Assembly (NCBI GenBank): GCA_934330725.1
Contig: CAKRGM010000001.1
Coordinates: 124,001 to 188,000 of the forward strand
Direction: 5' to 3'
DNA length: 64,000 nt
Origin: an uncultured Lachnospiraceae bacterium
GTDB lineage: Bacteria > Bacillota > Clostridia > Lachnospirales > Lachnospiraceae
Shown: positions 1 through 8,986 of the stretch, piece after piece
Layout of the letters: each line of letters starts with the position of its first letter
How positions within the stretch are numbered: the first letter of the stretch is position 1
Notes under the pieces: model-generated
The model's input: only the letters and a program-made list of their open reading frames with translations
What the model was told of the DNA's origin: nothing
The model's database searches: none
Position numbers and translations under genes: made by a program

Positions 1-1
1 A

Positions 2-85
2 AATAAATGGGAGTTAAGCCATGGCGGTATATCAGGACGTACGGCACAGCAGTTTATTAATCATCTTATGGGACTTAAAAAATAA
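2..85 (+). CDS. C-terminal end of an unidentified protein (partial)
   Basis: An open frame enters from the left edge and ends at a TAA just before ruvA, giving about 27 residues that finish in ...FINHLMGLKK. The stop lies 15 bases before the ruvA start, so the gene is probably co-transcribed with ruvAB. The tail does not look like the RuvC C-terminus, which is the neighbour one might expect. Too little is present to assign a family. Confidence 0.5.
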   Translation, partial: NKWELSHGGISGRTAQQFINHLMGLKK

Positions 86-100
86 AAATGGTGAGGAATT

Positions 101-709
101 ATGGTTTCATATATTAAAGGAAAATTAGCAGAAGTATTTGAGGACACAATTGTAATTGAAAATAATGGAATGGGATTTAATGTAAGGGTTCCGGCATCAT
201 TACTTGACAGCATACCGTCCGTTGGCGAGATGGTAAAGGTGTATACATATCTTTATGTCAGGGAGGATGCCATAAACTTATTTGGTTTTCTGACAAGGCA
301 GGATCTTGATGTGTTTAAGCTTCTGCTTAATGTAAATGGTATAGGGCCGAAAGGAGCACTTGGTATACTTTCTACAATAACACCTGATGATTTGAGATTT
401 GCCGTGTTATCAGATGATGTAAAAGCAATATCAAAAGCACCGGGGATTGGGACGAAGACAGCACAGAAACTTATTATTGAATTAAAAGATAAGTTAAAGC
501 TTGAATATTTTACAGATCAGGGAAAAATTGCGGACGGACAGGCTGTTTCAGCATCATCATCAGCTAAGAATGAGGCGGTAGAGGCGCTGGTTGCTTTGGG
601 ATATGCCAATAGTGAGGCAATAAAAACCGTTAATATGGTTGAAAATGTTAACGAAAAAGATACCGAGACTATTCTTAAGGAAGCGCTAAAGAAAATGGCG
701 TTTTTGTAA
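101..709 (+). CDS. ruvA: Holliday junction DNA helicase subunit RuvA
   Basis: RuvA binds four-way DNA junctions and loads the RuvB motor for branch migration in recombinational repair. The 202-residue product has the usual length and order: an N-terminal OB-like domain (about 1-63), two helix-hairpin-helix segments containing GIGPKGA (near residue 81) and GIGTKTAQKL (near 115), and a small C-terminal RuvB-binding domain (about 150-202). The start is supported by a GTGAGGA ribosome binding site a few bases upstream. It is followed 23 bases later by ruvB, the standard operon arrangement. Confidence 0.97.
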   Translation: MVSYIKGKLAEVFEDTIVIENNGMGFNVRVPASLLDSIPSVGEMVKVYTYLYVREDAINLFGFLTRQDLDVFKLLLNVNGIGPKGALGILSTITPDDLRFAVLSDDVKAISKAPGIGTKTAQKLIIELKDKLKLEYFTDQGKIADGQAVSASSSAKNEAVEALVALGYANSEAIKTVNMVENVNEKDTETILKEALKKMAFL

Positions 710-744
710 TTTGGTAATAAAGTGCCGGCAGCATGGAGGTAAAT

Positions 745-1740
745 GTGGAAAGAAGAATAATATCAACCCAGCTAGAGGAAGAAGACATAAAAATTGAAAA
801 TAATTTAAGACCTCTTAAGCTTGATGATTATATTGGGCAGGAAAAAGTAAAAAATAATTTAAAGGTATATATACAGGCGGCAAAGCAAAGAGGTGATTCT
901 CTTGACCATGTGTTGTTTTATGGCCCTCCGGGACTGGGAAAAACTACACTTGCAGGTATTATTGCCAATGAGATGGATGTGCATATGAAGGTTACATCAG
1001 GACCTGCAATAGAACGTCCGGGGGATATGGCGGCAATACTTAACAATCTTTCAGAGGGGGATGTGCTTTTTGTTGATGAAATACACAGACTGAACAGACA
1101 GGTTGAAGAAGTACTGTATCCGGCAATGGAAGATTTTGAAATTGATGTAATGATTGGAAAAGGTGCTACAGCGCGATCTATAAGGCTTGATTTGCCTAAA
1201 TTTACGCTTGTTGGAGCAACAACGAGAGCAGGACTGCTTTCAGCACCGTTAAGAGACAGATTTGGGGTTGTAAACCATCTTGAATTTTATAACGTATCTG
1301 AACTGCAGACGATAATTAAACGTTCAGCAGATGTGCTTGGCGTAAGTATAGATGATAAAGGAGCACATGAGCTGGCAAGAAGGTCAAGAGGAACACCGAG
1401 ACTTGCAAACAGACTGCTTAAAAGAGTAAGAGATTTTGCACAGGTAAAGTATGATGGAAAGATAACCCTGGAGGTGGCCGATTTTGCGCTTGATCTGCTG
1501 GATGTTGACAGAGATGGCCTTGACAGGAATGACAGGATTATTCTTAATACGATAATAGGAAAATTTAACGGCGGTCCGGTCGGGATAGAAACTCTTGCAG
1601 CTTCAATTGGTGAGGATGCCGGAACACTTGAAGATGTTTATGAACCATATCTGATTCAGAACGGGTTTATTAACAGGACTCCAAGGGGAAGAGTAGCAAC
1701 CACGCTTGCATATAAAAATCTTGGTATTGAACAAATATAG
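745..1740 (+). CDS. ruvB: Holliday junction branch migration ATPase RuvB
   Basis: RuvB is the hexameric AAA+ motor that drives branch migration with RuvA. The protein has Walker A GPPGLGKTT near residue 60, Walker B VDEIHRL near 110, the ATTRAG sensor segment, and a C-terminal winged helix ending in RGRVATTLAY. I start it at GTG 745 rather than ATG 733: the GGAGG at 735-739 is then correctly spaced at 5 bases, and the N-terminus becomes M-ERRIIS, as in other RuvB proteins. Starting at ATG 733 would place the ribosome binding site inside the gene. The gene directly follows ruvA. Confidence 0.96.
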   Translation: MERRIISTQLEEEDIKIENNLRPLKLDDYIGQEKVKNNLKVYIQAAKQRGDSLDHVLFYGPPGLGKTTLAGIIANEMDVHMKVTSGPAIERPGDMAAILNNLSEGDVLFVDEIHRLNRQVEEVLYPAMEDFEIDVMIGKGATARSIRLDLPKFTLVGATTRAGLLSAPLRDRFGVVNHLEFYNVSELQTIIKRSADVLGVSIDDKGAHELARRSRGTPRLANRLLKRVRDFAQVKYDGKITLEVADFALDLLDVDRDGLDRNDRIILNTIIGKFNGGPVGIETLAASIGEDAGTLEDVYEPYLIQNGFINRTPRGRVATTLAYKNLGIEQI

Positions 1741-1755
1741 TATTTATTGTATACT
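1727..1755 (+). promoter_or_regulatory. Probable sigma-A promoter for zapA
   Basis: TTGAAC (1727-1732) and TATACT (1750-1755) are separated by exactly 17 bases. The -35 lies in the last codons of ruvB and the -10 is about 50 bases before zapA, so zapA and downstream genes probably have their own start in addition to read-through from ruvAB. Confidence 0.5.
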
Positions 1756-1805
1756 TATAAAAATGATTAGTCAGTAAATTGTTTACGTGTGATGAGGAGG
1801 ATATA

Positions 1806-2213
1806 ATGTCATCAAAGAATGATGCTGAAGTTATAATTGCAGGCAAGGTTTTTACTATATCCGGATATGAGAGTAAAGAGTATCTGCAGAAAGTAGCTGC
1901 GTATATTAACGGTAAACTGGAGGGATTTAACAATAATGATTCTTTTAGGAGAACATCAGCAGAGGTTAGAACGAATCTTATGTATCTTAATATTGCGGAT
2001 GATTATTTTAAGGCCAGGAAGATAGGAGATGACCTTCAGGAAGAGCTTGATATAAAGGTCAAAGAAATATATGATTTAAAGCATGATCTTATTAAAGCAA
2101 GAATGGAAAATGAGGCTGCATTAAAAGAAATAAAGACACTTGAAGATGAAAAAGAAAAGTTTAAAAAGAATATTGTTAAACTTGAAACAGAGCTTCAGGA
2201 TATGAAAAAATAG
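1806..2213 (+). CDS. zapA: Cell division protein ZapA
   Basis: ZapA is a small cytoplasmic protein that bundles FtsZ filaments at the division site. The 135-residue product begins with the typical ZapA head, including the I-A-G-K-V-F-T-I-S-G-Y segment and YLQKVAAYIN, and continues into a long charged coiled coil (about 70-135). A frame extension upstream exists, but ATG 1806 has GAGGAGG five bases ahead, so I use it. It sits between ruvB and a U32 peptidase, an order common in Clostridia. Confidence 0.92.
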   Translation: MSSKNDAEVIIAGKVFTISGYESKEYLQKVAAYINGKLEGFNNNDSFRRTSAEVRTNLMYLNIADDYFKARKIGDDLQEELDIKVKEIYDLKHDLIKARMENEAALKEIKTLEDEKEKFKKNIVKLETELQDMKK

Positions 2214-2221
2214 AATTTATT

Positions 2222-2272
2222 GGACCTGTAATCTGAATAAATATAGTAATATATTTTATGGATTGCAGGTTC
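2222..2272 (+). other. Hairpin between zapA and the U32 peptidase gene
   Basis: GGACCTGTAATC (2222-2233) can pair with GATTGCAGGTTC (2261-2272) over 12 positions, two of them G-U, around an AT-rich 27-base loop. It is followed by GATATATTTTTAT, which is only loosely terminator-like. It may attenuate transcription or stabilise the zapA message. Confidence 0.35.
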
Positions 2273-2303
2273 GATATATTTTTATAATAGTGGAGAATGT
2301 AGG

Positions 2304-4871
2304 TTGAATAAAAATATTATTAATAAAGATGTGGAAGTGCTTGCACCGGCAGGCTCGTATGATATTATGAAAGCAGTTATCAATGCCGGAGCTGATGCGG
2401 TGTATCTTGGCGGAGATATGTTCGGAGCAAGGGCATATGCGGGTAATTTTAATGAAGATGAGCTTTTAAGGACAATCGATTATGCCCATGTGCATGACAA
2501 AAAAATATATCTTACAGTTAATACTCTGCTTAAGGAACGTGAATTAGAGGAGCAGCTTGTAAAGTATCTTTTGCCATATTACAAAGAAGGTCTGGATGCA
2601 GTAATAGTGCAGGATATGGGTGTACTTCGTGTTATCCATGAGAATTTTCCGGATATGCATATACATGCAAGCACCCAGATGACTATAACGGGAAGTTATG
2701 GTGCTTCTATTCTTGAAAAATGTGGCACTTCAAGAATTGTAACTGCAAGGGAACTTAATCTTGGCGAAATCAAAAAAATACGTGAAAAGTGTGATATTGA
2801 AATTGAAAGCTTTGTTCATGGAGCCTTATGTTACTGTTACTCAGGACAGTGTCTTTTTAGCAGTATGAATGGCGGAAGGAGTGGAAACAGAGGCAGATGT
2901 GCACAGCCATGCAGAATGCCATATGATGTTTTCAGTAATGACGGAGGAACACATAATATAAATAATAAAAATGAAAAATATAGTTTGAGTCCAAAAGATA
3001 TGTGTACACTCAAGATTTTACCGGACATAATAGAGGCAGGCGTTTATTCACTTAAGATTGAAGGGCGCATGAAAAACATTATATATGCAGCCGGTGTGAC
3101 ACAGATGTATCGTAAATATGTTGACAGATATCTGCAATACGGAAAAGAAGCATATAGTGTTGATGAAAATGATGTGAACCGCCTTATGGATATATATAAC
3201 AGGGGAATGTTTACGACTGGTTATTATAATAATAGTAAGGGCAGGGACATGCTTTCGATTTCACGACCGAATCATATGGGAACAAAAGCACTCAGGGTTA
3301 TTAGTAACAACAATGGTTTTGTTACATTTGAAGCTTTTGAAAACATTGATCCGCATGATGTGTTTGAAATAGATGCTGATAATTCATTTGCAAGCGGAGA
3401 AGCTGTTAAAAAAGGCGGCTTCCTTAAGGTAAATCTGCCTAAAAAATATAAACTTAATAAAGGCAGAATTTTATACAGAACAAAAAGTGAAACAATTTCA
3501 CAGGATATTACTGATAAATGTGTAAAAAATAATATAAAGCGCAAAATAAATGTTATAGCAGATATTACAGAAGGAAAAAATGCTGTAATAAGGATAGAGG
3601 ATGCAAAAGATCCGTCATTATTTATTGAACAGATTTCAGATGATATTGTATCGACTGCATTGAAACAGCCACTGTCAGAGGAAAAAGTGCTTGGACAGAT
3701 AAACAGGTTTGGTGATACTGAATTTGAGCCGGATACCATAAAAGCTGTAATAAATGGCAGCACATTTGTTCCTGTAAAGCAGCTCAATGAGCTGAGAAGA
3801 AATGCAGTGAATTCATTTGAACAAAAGCTTATTGGCAGATTCAGACGCAAATATGAAGATGCGGTCACAGACATCAATATAAGTTTCAAAAGAAATAACA
3901 ACACCTTTAAATCTGATGTTACCGGAAAATGTGTATATGTAAAGAATTCAAAACAGGTAAAGCTGCTGTATAATGATGACAGCGTCGAATATATATATTT
4001 TGATTTCGATATATTTGGAAATATCAGGGCAACTGATAGAAATTCACTGAATTCGCTGGAACATGAGGAAAATTCAGTACAAAAGCTTTTAAAGGAATGT
4101 CATGCAGCGGGTAAAAAAGCAGTAATTGCACTTCCATATATTTTAAGAGAAAAAAATCATTCAAGATGTGAGAAGCTTCTTAGAGCATGTGGGTCAGACA
4201 AAGACGCAGCTTATAATGCTGATGCTTTTTTGGTGAGAAATGTTGAGGAAATTGGTCTTATTAGTGAAATGTATTCAAAAGAAATTATTTCTGTTTCTGA
4301 TGTAATAACAGATGCTAACCTGTATACATGGAATGAAATGGCGGTAAAAGAACTGCATACGCTTATAACATCATGCGGGTTGAGGCTTTTAAGATGTACG
4401 CTTCCATTTGAACTTACATCGAAAGAAATCAGCAGTATAGGTACAAAGGTATGCGATGTGCAAAGAGAACTTATTGTATATGCCAGAATTCCGCTTATGG
4501 TATCTGAACAGTGTCTGTACAGAACATTTAACAGATGCAGGATGAAGACTGATGGAAATGGTGGCATCAGTGAAAACTCCGGAGAATATAAAATAAATAC
4601 TAAAACAGATAATAAGTTAAATACTAAAATAACCATGAAAGCCCGCAATAATACTCTGTACAATATTGAAAACTGCTGTGATTACTGTTATAGTCTAATA
4701 ACAGATGAAAGAGTTTTTGATATTACGGATATGACGAAAGAAATACAAAAAATAAAACCTGATTATATCAGGTATGAGTTTATAGAGACAGATGATGTAT
4801 ATGGTGTGGTTAACAATACATTAAAAAAGGATGACAGCTACAGGGGTCATTTTGTACTGGGGGTTGAATAA
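2304..4871 (+). CDS. U32 family peptidase, long form with DUF3656
   Basis: This is a U32 (YegQ/RlhA-like) protein of 855 residues. Members of this family were named collagenase-like peptidases, but several act in tRNA or rRNA modification, so the substrate is uncertain. The N-terminal U32 barrel starts EVLAPAGSYD near residue 11. It carries the family signature ESFVHGALCYCYSGQC at about 173-188, followed by the cysteine pair RCAQPCRMPY. A DUF3656-like middle section follows. The C-terminus has a second cysteine cluster, ENCCDYCYS, which with the other cysteines could hold an Fe-S centre. I start at TTG 2304, close after a weak ribosome binding site. The stop overlaps the next start (TAATG), so it is translationally coupled to the SEDS gene. 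Confidence 0.88.
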   Translation: MNKNIINKDVEVLAPAGSYDIMKAVINAGADAVYLGGDMFGARAYAGNFNEDELLRTIDYAHVHDKKIYLTVNTLLKERELEEQLVKYLLPYYKEGLDAVIVQDMGVLRVIHENFPDMHIHASTQMTITGSYGASILEKCGTSRIVTARELNLGEIKKIREKCDIEIESFVHGALCYCYSGQCLFSSMNGGRSGNRGRCAQPCRMPYDVFSNDGGTHNINNKNEKYSLSPKDMCTLKILPDIIEAGVYSLKIEGRMKNIIYAAGVTQMYRKYVDRYLQYGKEAYSVDENDVNRLMDIYNRGMFTTGYYNNSKGRDMLSISRPNHMGTKALRVISNNNGFVTFEAFENIDPHDVFEIDADNSFASGEAVKKGGFLKVNLPKKYKLNKGRILYRTKSETISQDITDKCVKNNIKRKINVIADITEGKNAVIRIEDAKDPSLFIEQISDDIVSTALKQPLSEEKVLGQINRFGDTEFEPDTIKAVINGSTFVPVKQLNELRRNAVNSFEQKLIGRFRRKYEDAVTDINISFKRNNNTFKSDVTGKCVYVKNSKQVKLLYNDDSVEYIYFDFDIFGNIRATDRNSLNSLEHEENSVQKLLKECHAAGKKAVIALPYILREKNHSRCEKLLRACGSDKDAAYNADAFLVRNVEEIGLISEMYSKEIISVSDVITDANLYTWNEMAVKELHTLITSCGLRLLRCTLPFELTSKEISSIGTKVCDVQRELIVYARIPLMVSEQCLYRTFNRCRMKTDGNGGISENSGEYKINTKTDNKLNTKITMKARNNTLYNIENCCDYCYSLITDERVFDITDMTKEIQKIKPDYIRYEFIETDDVYGVVNNTLKKDDSYRGHFVLGVE

Positions 4872-6247
4872 TGCAGTCTATTTTCATAGAAATGTCAAAA
4901 TATATTTTTGCATTCCTTATAGCGTTTTACACGCTGGCGTCGTATAGAGGCGCTGTAGTGCATAATGAGACAAAAAGAAAGAAAATATATATAACACAGA
5001 ATATTTTTATGTTTACAATTCATCTTATGGGTTATCTGATATTATATATTCTCAATGATGATATTAAATTTGTGATATTATATTTTGCCCAGTTCGTATT
5101 TTTGTTTGTTATTATTGTTGTATATGATGTAATCTATCCAAAGGCCTCCAGGCTGCTTGTAAACAATATGTGCATGCTTATGGCAATTGGATTTATAATG
5201 ATTGCAAGACTTGATTATGATAAGTGCGTAAAACAGTTTGTAATTGCAATATGTGGAGCTGTTGTGACATTTTTTGTTCCATGGCTTTTAAAAACAGTAA
5301 AGAGCTTTAGAAATTTTGGATGGATATATTGTGCGGCAGGATTTATTTTGCTTGTTGCAGTTTTGTTTGGCAAAAAAGTTTTTGGCGCAAATCTGGTGCT
5401 ATCGATAGGTCCGTTCTCAATTCAGCCGGGCGAATTTGTTAAAATATTATATATAATGTTTGTTGCATCGATGTTTAATAAATCAACAGATTTTAAACAG
5501 ACGGCACTTGTTACGGCGGCAGCAGCAGCGCATGTCATAGTGCTTGTGCTTTCAAATGATCTTGGAGCAGCGTTGATATTTTTTGTCGTATATCTTATGT
5601 TATTATTTATTGCAACAAAAAAAGCATGGTATATGGTTGCCGGGCTGGGAGTTGGAAGTGTGGCATCGGTTGTGGCATATAAATTATTTTCCCATGTAAG
5701 AGACAGGGTCGTTATCTGGAGAGATCCGTGGAGCACAATTGATACGACAGGCTATCAGATATGTCAGTCTCTTTTTGCCATTGGAATGGGTTCGTGGTTT
5801 GGATATGGATTAGGACAGGGGATGCCGGATAAGATACCTGTAGCAGAAAAAGATTTTATGTTTTCGGCAATAGCAGAAGAATTCGGATCTATTTTTGCAA
5901 TCGGAATACTTCTTATCTGTCTGAATAACCTTATTCTGATGATGAATATAGCATCAAGGTGCAAAACACTGTTTTACAGACTGGTTGCAGTTGGTATCGG
6001 TGTTACATATGGTTTTCAGGTTTTCCTTACAGTTGGTGGTGCTATAAAGCTGATACCGATGACAGGAGTAACTTTACCATTTGTAAGTTATGGTGGCAGT
6101 TCAATCATAAGTTCGTTAATTATGTTCGCATTAATAAATGGTATGTATAACATGAGACAGGATGAGAGTGAGGCACAGCATGAAAGAACAGGAAGCATTA
6201 AGAAAGGTAAAAAGAAGCAGAAGGCTAAAAAGGCAAAAGAAGACTAA
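4871..6247 (+). CDS. SEDS-family peptidoglycan polymerase (FtsW/RodA type)
   Basis: SEDS proteins polymerise glycan strands from lipid II and work with a partner transpeptidase PBP. The 458-residue protein is almost entirely membrane segments (about ten) and carries family motifs such as LSNDLGAALIFF, the AIAEEFGSIF segment and the C-terminal PFVSYGGSSI. The extra hydrophobic N-terminal segments and the short lysine-rich cytoplasmic tail (KKGKKKQKAKKAK) are typical of clostridial members. Its partner PBP follows and overlaps it by 86 bases. I cannot decide between FtsW (division) and RodA (elongation) from sequence. The adjacent zapA hints at division. Confidence 0.92.
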   Translation: MQSIFIEMSKYIFAFLIAFYTLASYRGAVVHNETKRKKIYITQNIFMFTIHLMGYLILYILNDDIKFVILYFAQFVFLFVIIVVYDVIYPKASRLLVNNMCMLMAIGFIMIARLDYDKCVKQFVIAICGAVVTFFVPWLLKTVKSFRNFGWIYCAAGFILLVAVLFGKKVFGANLVLSIGPFSIQPGEFVKILYIMFVASMFNKSTDFKQTALVTAAAAAHVIVLVLSNDLGAALIFFVVYLMLLFIATKKAWYMVAGLGVGSVASVVAYKLFSHVRDRVVIWRDPWSTIDTTGYQICQSLFAIGMGSWFGYGLGQGMPDKIPVAEKDFMFSAIAEEFGSIFAIGILLICLNNLILMMNIASRCKTLFYRLVAVGIGVTYGFQVFLTVGGAIKLIPMTGVTLPFVSYGGSSIISSLIMFALINGMYNMRQDESEAQHERTGSIKKGKKKQKAKKAKED

Positions 6248-7694
6248 GAACAGTGATATCCTTGAAAATAAGGATAAGGGGTTAAGAAACATGGAAACAA
6301 ATATTATTTCTTTTGTTTTTGTTGGTCTGTTTGCACTTATGATGGGATATCTGACATATTTTAATATTGCCGAAGCCGGTGATGTTGTTAAGAACCCATA
6401 TAATAAGATGATAGACAGTCAGGCTGATAAGGTGATACGTGGAAATATTCTGGCGAGTGATGGCAGCGTTTTGGCTACAACAAAAGTAGATGCAGATGGA
6501 AATGAAACAAGAGAATATCCATATGGAAGCACATTTTCACATGTTGTAGGACTTGCATCAGCAAAGACGGGACTTGAGGGATCACAGAATTTTTATCTGC
6601 TTTCAAAACCTGAAAATATTTTTGAACAGATATCAAAGGACGCAACGGGAACAAAATTTGTGGGAGATACAGTTGTTACTACACTTGTACCGGAACTTCA
6701 GAAAGCAGCAGATAAAGCACTGGGGAATAATAAAGGCGCGGTTATAGTGATGGAACCATCAACGGGAAAGATACTTGCAATGGTATCAAAGCCGGATTAT
6801 GATCCGAATGCGGCTGTTACTGAATACAGTAAGTGGCTTGAGTATGACAGCTCTGATTCGGTACTGCTAAACAGAGCCACCCAGGGACTGTATCCGCCAG
6901 GCTCAACATTTAAGATACTTACGGCACTTGAGTACGTAAGGGAGAACTCTGATTATGATTCATATACATATAACTGCAATGGCAGTGCATATGTGGACGG
7001 CGGAACAACAATACCATGTAATAATAATAAAGCACATGGCCATGAAACCTTGAAAACGGCATTTGCCAATTCGTGTAATTCGGCATTTTCAACATTGGGG
7101 CTTAAACTTAATAAATCAGAATTTAAGAATACATGTGAATCATTTTTGTTTAATAATGACCTTCCGGTTGAAATAGAGCATAACTCAAGCAGTATGACCA
7201 TTAATGCTGATTCGGGAATAAGTGAGGTACAGGAGACTTCTATCGGACAGGGGAAAACGATGATGTCACCGCTGCATAATCTTATGATTACATCAACAAT
7301 CGCCAATAATGGTAAAATGATGACGCCGTATCTTGTGGATGCTGTAAAAGATTCTAATGATAATGTGGTTGAACAGAAATCACCAACAGTATATAAAGAT
7401 AATCTTGTATCAGCAAGTGAAGCAGCAACCATAAAAAAATACATGAGAGCTGTTGTAACAAACGGTACAGGAACAGCATTTAGAAATGCTTCATATGAGG
7501 TAGCCGGCAAGACAGGTTCGGCACAATATGATAATTCAAGCAACTATCATTCGTGGTTTGTAGGATTTGCGCCTTATGATAATCCGAAGGTGGCAATTTG
7601 TGTTGTACTTGAAGGCGGATTTAAGAATGTATCAAGTGCACAGTACATAGCGAAACCGGTGCTTGATGAGTATTTTAAGCTGAACGGAAAATAA
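6162..7694 (+). CDS. Class B-like penicillin-binding protein (transpeptidase)
   Basis: This DD-transpeptidase cross-links peptidoglycan and is the expected partner of the preceding SEDS polymerase. It has a basic cytoplasmic N-terminus, one membrane anchor (about 50-68) and a transpeptidase domain. All three active-site motifs are present: STFK with the nucleophile serine at 248, SCN at 304-306 and KTG at 450-452. At 510 residues it is short for class B because the N-terminal dimerisation domain is small. The start is uncertain: ATG 6162 overlaps the upstream gene, ATG 6180 has GAGTGAGG ahead of it, and ATG 6291 has AAGGGG. All keep the membrane anchor. Confidence 0.92.
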   Translation: MRVRHSMKEQEALRKVKRSRRLKRQKKTKNSDILENKDKGLRNMETNIISFVFVGLFALMMGYLTYFNIAEAGDVVKNPYNKMIDSQADKVIRGNILASDGSVLATTKVDADGNETREYPYGSTFSHVVGLASAKTGLEGSQNFYLLSKPENIFEQISKDATGTKFVGDTVVTTLVPELQKAADKALGNNKGAVIVMEPSTGKILAMVSKPDYDPNAAVTEYSKWLEYDSSDSVLLNRATQGLYPPGSTFKILTALEYVRENSDYDSYTYNCNGSAYVDGGTTIPCNNNKAHGHETLKTAFANSCNSAFSTLGLKLNKSEFKNTCESFLFNNDLPVEIEHNSSSMTINADSGISEVQETSIGQGKTMMSPLHNLMITSTIANNGKMMTPYLVDAVKDSNDNVVEQKSPTVYKDNLVSASEAATIKKYMRAVVTNGTGTAFRNASYEVAGKTGSAQYDNSSNYHSWFVGFAPYDNPKVAICVVLEGGFKNVSSAQYIAKPVLDEYFKLNGK

Positions 7695-7722
7695 ATTATA
7701 TGTAAATACATGGTAAGGGCGG

Positions 7723-7751
7723 TTTACTAAACATCCGGTTAATGTTATACT
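7723..7751 (+). promoter_or_regulatory. Probable promoter for the lytic transglycosylase gene
   Basis: TTTACT (7723-7728) and TATACT (7746-7751) are separated by 17 bases, with a TG dinucleotide in the extended -10 position. The site ends about 30 bases before the start codon at 7782. Confidence 0.45.
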
Positions 7752-7781
7752 AATTACGGTACAATTAACTGAGGGGTAGAA

Positions 7782-8783
7782 ATGGAGAATGATATGGATT
7801 TTATAAATGCAGTCAGCACACTTGACGGAAATCAGTATCTGGTAAATAATACAGTATCTGCTGTGAATGACGGACAGCAGTTTGATAAAGTTTATGAAAA
7901 AGAGACACAAAAGACAAGTCTGGACGATATATTTAATGAAGCAGCCAGTGAATATGGAGTGAATGCAGAATTGATTAAAGCAGTAGCACGTGCGGAGTCT
8001 GGATTTGATGCACAGGCTGTTTCAAGGTGCGGTGCAAAAGGAATAATGCAGCTTATGCCATCAACAGCAAAGTCGCTTGGCGTTACAGACCCGTTTGATG
8101 CCAGACAGAGCATAATGGGTGGTACAAAAATGCTTGCATATCTTCTTAATGATTATAATGGAAATGCTTCACTTGCACTTGCAGCGTATAATGCAGGTTC
8201 AGGTTCTGTAAAAAAATATGGTGGCGTTCCGCCATATAAAGAAACTCTTAATTATATCAATAAGATTAACGGGTATCTTAATGGCGCTTTAAGTAATGAT
8301 TCAACCAGAACTGCTGATGCGAAGGCTACAGACTTTACAGTGGCATCAGCCACACAGGCACCTGATATAAGCAAAAGTATAATGTCTGACAGCAGTGTAC
8401 AGGCATATGATTACGGTAATACAGCAGTGCCACATTATAATGAAGTGAGTGATACAGGCAGCACTGATGCTGATGACACAGAAGATATGGCAGGAATATC
8501 ATCTGACAGCTCACTGTTTACATACAGCGATTATTTGAAATTCCTTAACACCTATGAAAGTATAATAAAAAAACTTATGTCAGAATTATCTGATTATAAT
8601 GATGATGAAAAAAACATGTACAGTGGAAGTGCTTTAAAACAGTTATATGATATTACAGATTCCAAAGACACCTCTTTATTTGGAAATACAGATAAAACAT
8701 CAGATGTTTCAAATTCGACGGGATCACAGTCATCTGTCAATAATGAAAAAATTGCCAGATATCGTACATTTATGAATATATGA
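7782..8783 (+). CDS. Lytic transglycosylase domain protein without a signal peptide
   Basis: The central SLT domain (about residues 48-155) should cleave glycan strands to anhydro-muropeptides. It shows the catalytic glutamate in ARAESGFD (Glu72), AKGIMQLMPSTAK, and the AAYNAGSGSVKKYGGVPP segment. The N-terminal 47 residues and the last 170 or so are acidic, low-complexity and serine/aspartate-rich with no recognised domain. No signal peptide or membrane segment is visible, so export must be non-classical, through another apparatus such as the flagellar system, or absent. GAGGGGTAG precedes the ATG. It follows the SEDS/PBP pair, which fits a wall role. Confidence 0.85.
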   Translation: MENDMDFINAVSTLDGNQYLVNNTVSAVNDGQQFDKVYEKETQKTSLDDIFNEAASEYGVNAELIKAVARAESGFDAQAVSRCGAKGIMQLMPSTAKSLGVTDPFDARQSIMGGTKMLAYLLNDYNGNASLALAAYNAGSGSVKKYGGVPPYKETLNYINKINGYLNGALSNDSTRTADAKATDFTVASATQAPDISKSIMSDSSVQAYDYGNTAVPHYNEVSDTGSTDADDTEDMAGISSDSSLFTYSDYLKFLNTYESIIKKLMSELSDYNDDEKNMYSGSALKQLYDITDSKDTSLFGNTDKTSDVSNSTGSQSSVNNEKIARYRTFMNI

Positions 8784-8796
8784 TTGGTTATTTACG

Positions 8797-8844
8797 GCTG
8801 CGGTAGCAATTATCGCAGCTGTTAATTTATGCAGTCAGCTGCAT
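8797..8844 (+). other. Two small hairpins after the transglycosylase gene
   Basis: GCTGCG (8797-8802) pairs with CGCAGC (8814-8819), and ATGCAG (8829-8834) pairs with CTGCAT (8839-8844) around a four-base loop. Neither is followed by a run of T, so they are weak terminator candidates only. Confidence 0.3.
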
Positions 8845-8894
8845 ATCAGATATAAATGCTTTATATTGTAAAGAAAATTGAAAAATAAAACGAC

Positions 8895-8923
8895 TTGACA
8901 AAAATGAGTATGTAATATACGAT
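8895..8923 (+). promoter_or_regulatory. Sigma-A promoter for the decarboxylase gene
   Basis: A perfect TTGACA -35 (8895-8900) is followed after 17 bases by TACGAT (8918-8923, four of six consensus positions). The promoter lies about 65 bases before the start codon and marks a new transcription unit. Confidence 0.6.
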
Positions 8924-8986
8924 TTTTAAAGACGATTTTAGATATTAAAATTTTAAATATTGATGCTTAGGAAGGAGCTTGCTGTA

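Noticed and set aside
3272..3904. Long open frames on the minus strand, such as 3272-3904, 15633-16109, 19182-19871 and 31331-32026
   Set aside because: All lie opposite well-supported genes, have Ser/Leu/Phe- or Cys/His-rich compositions typical of antisense shadows, and lack ribosome binding sites.
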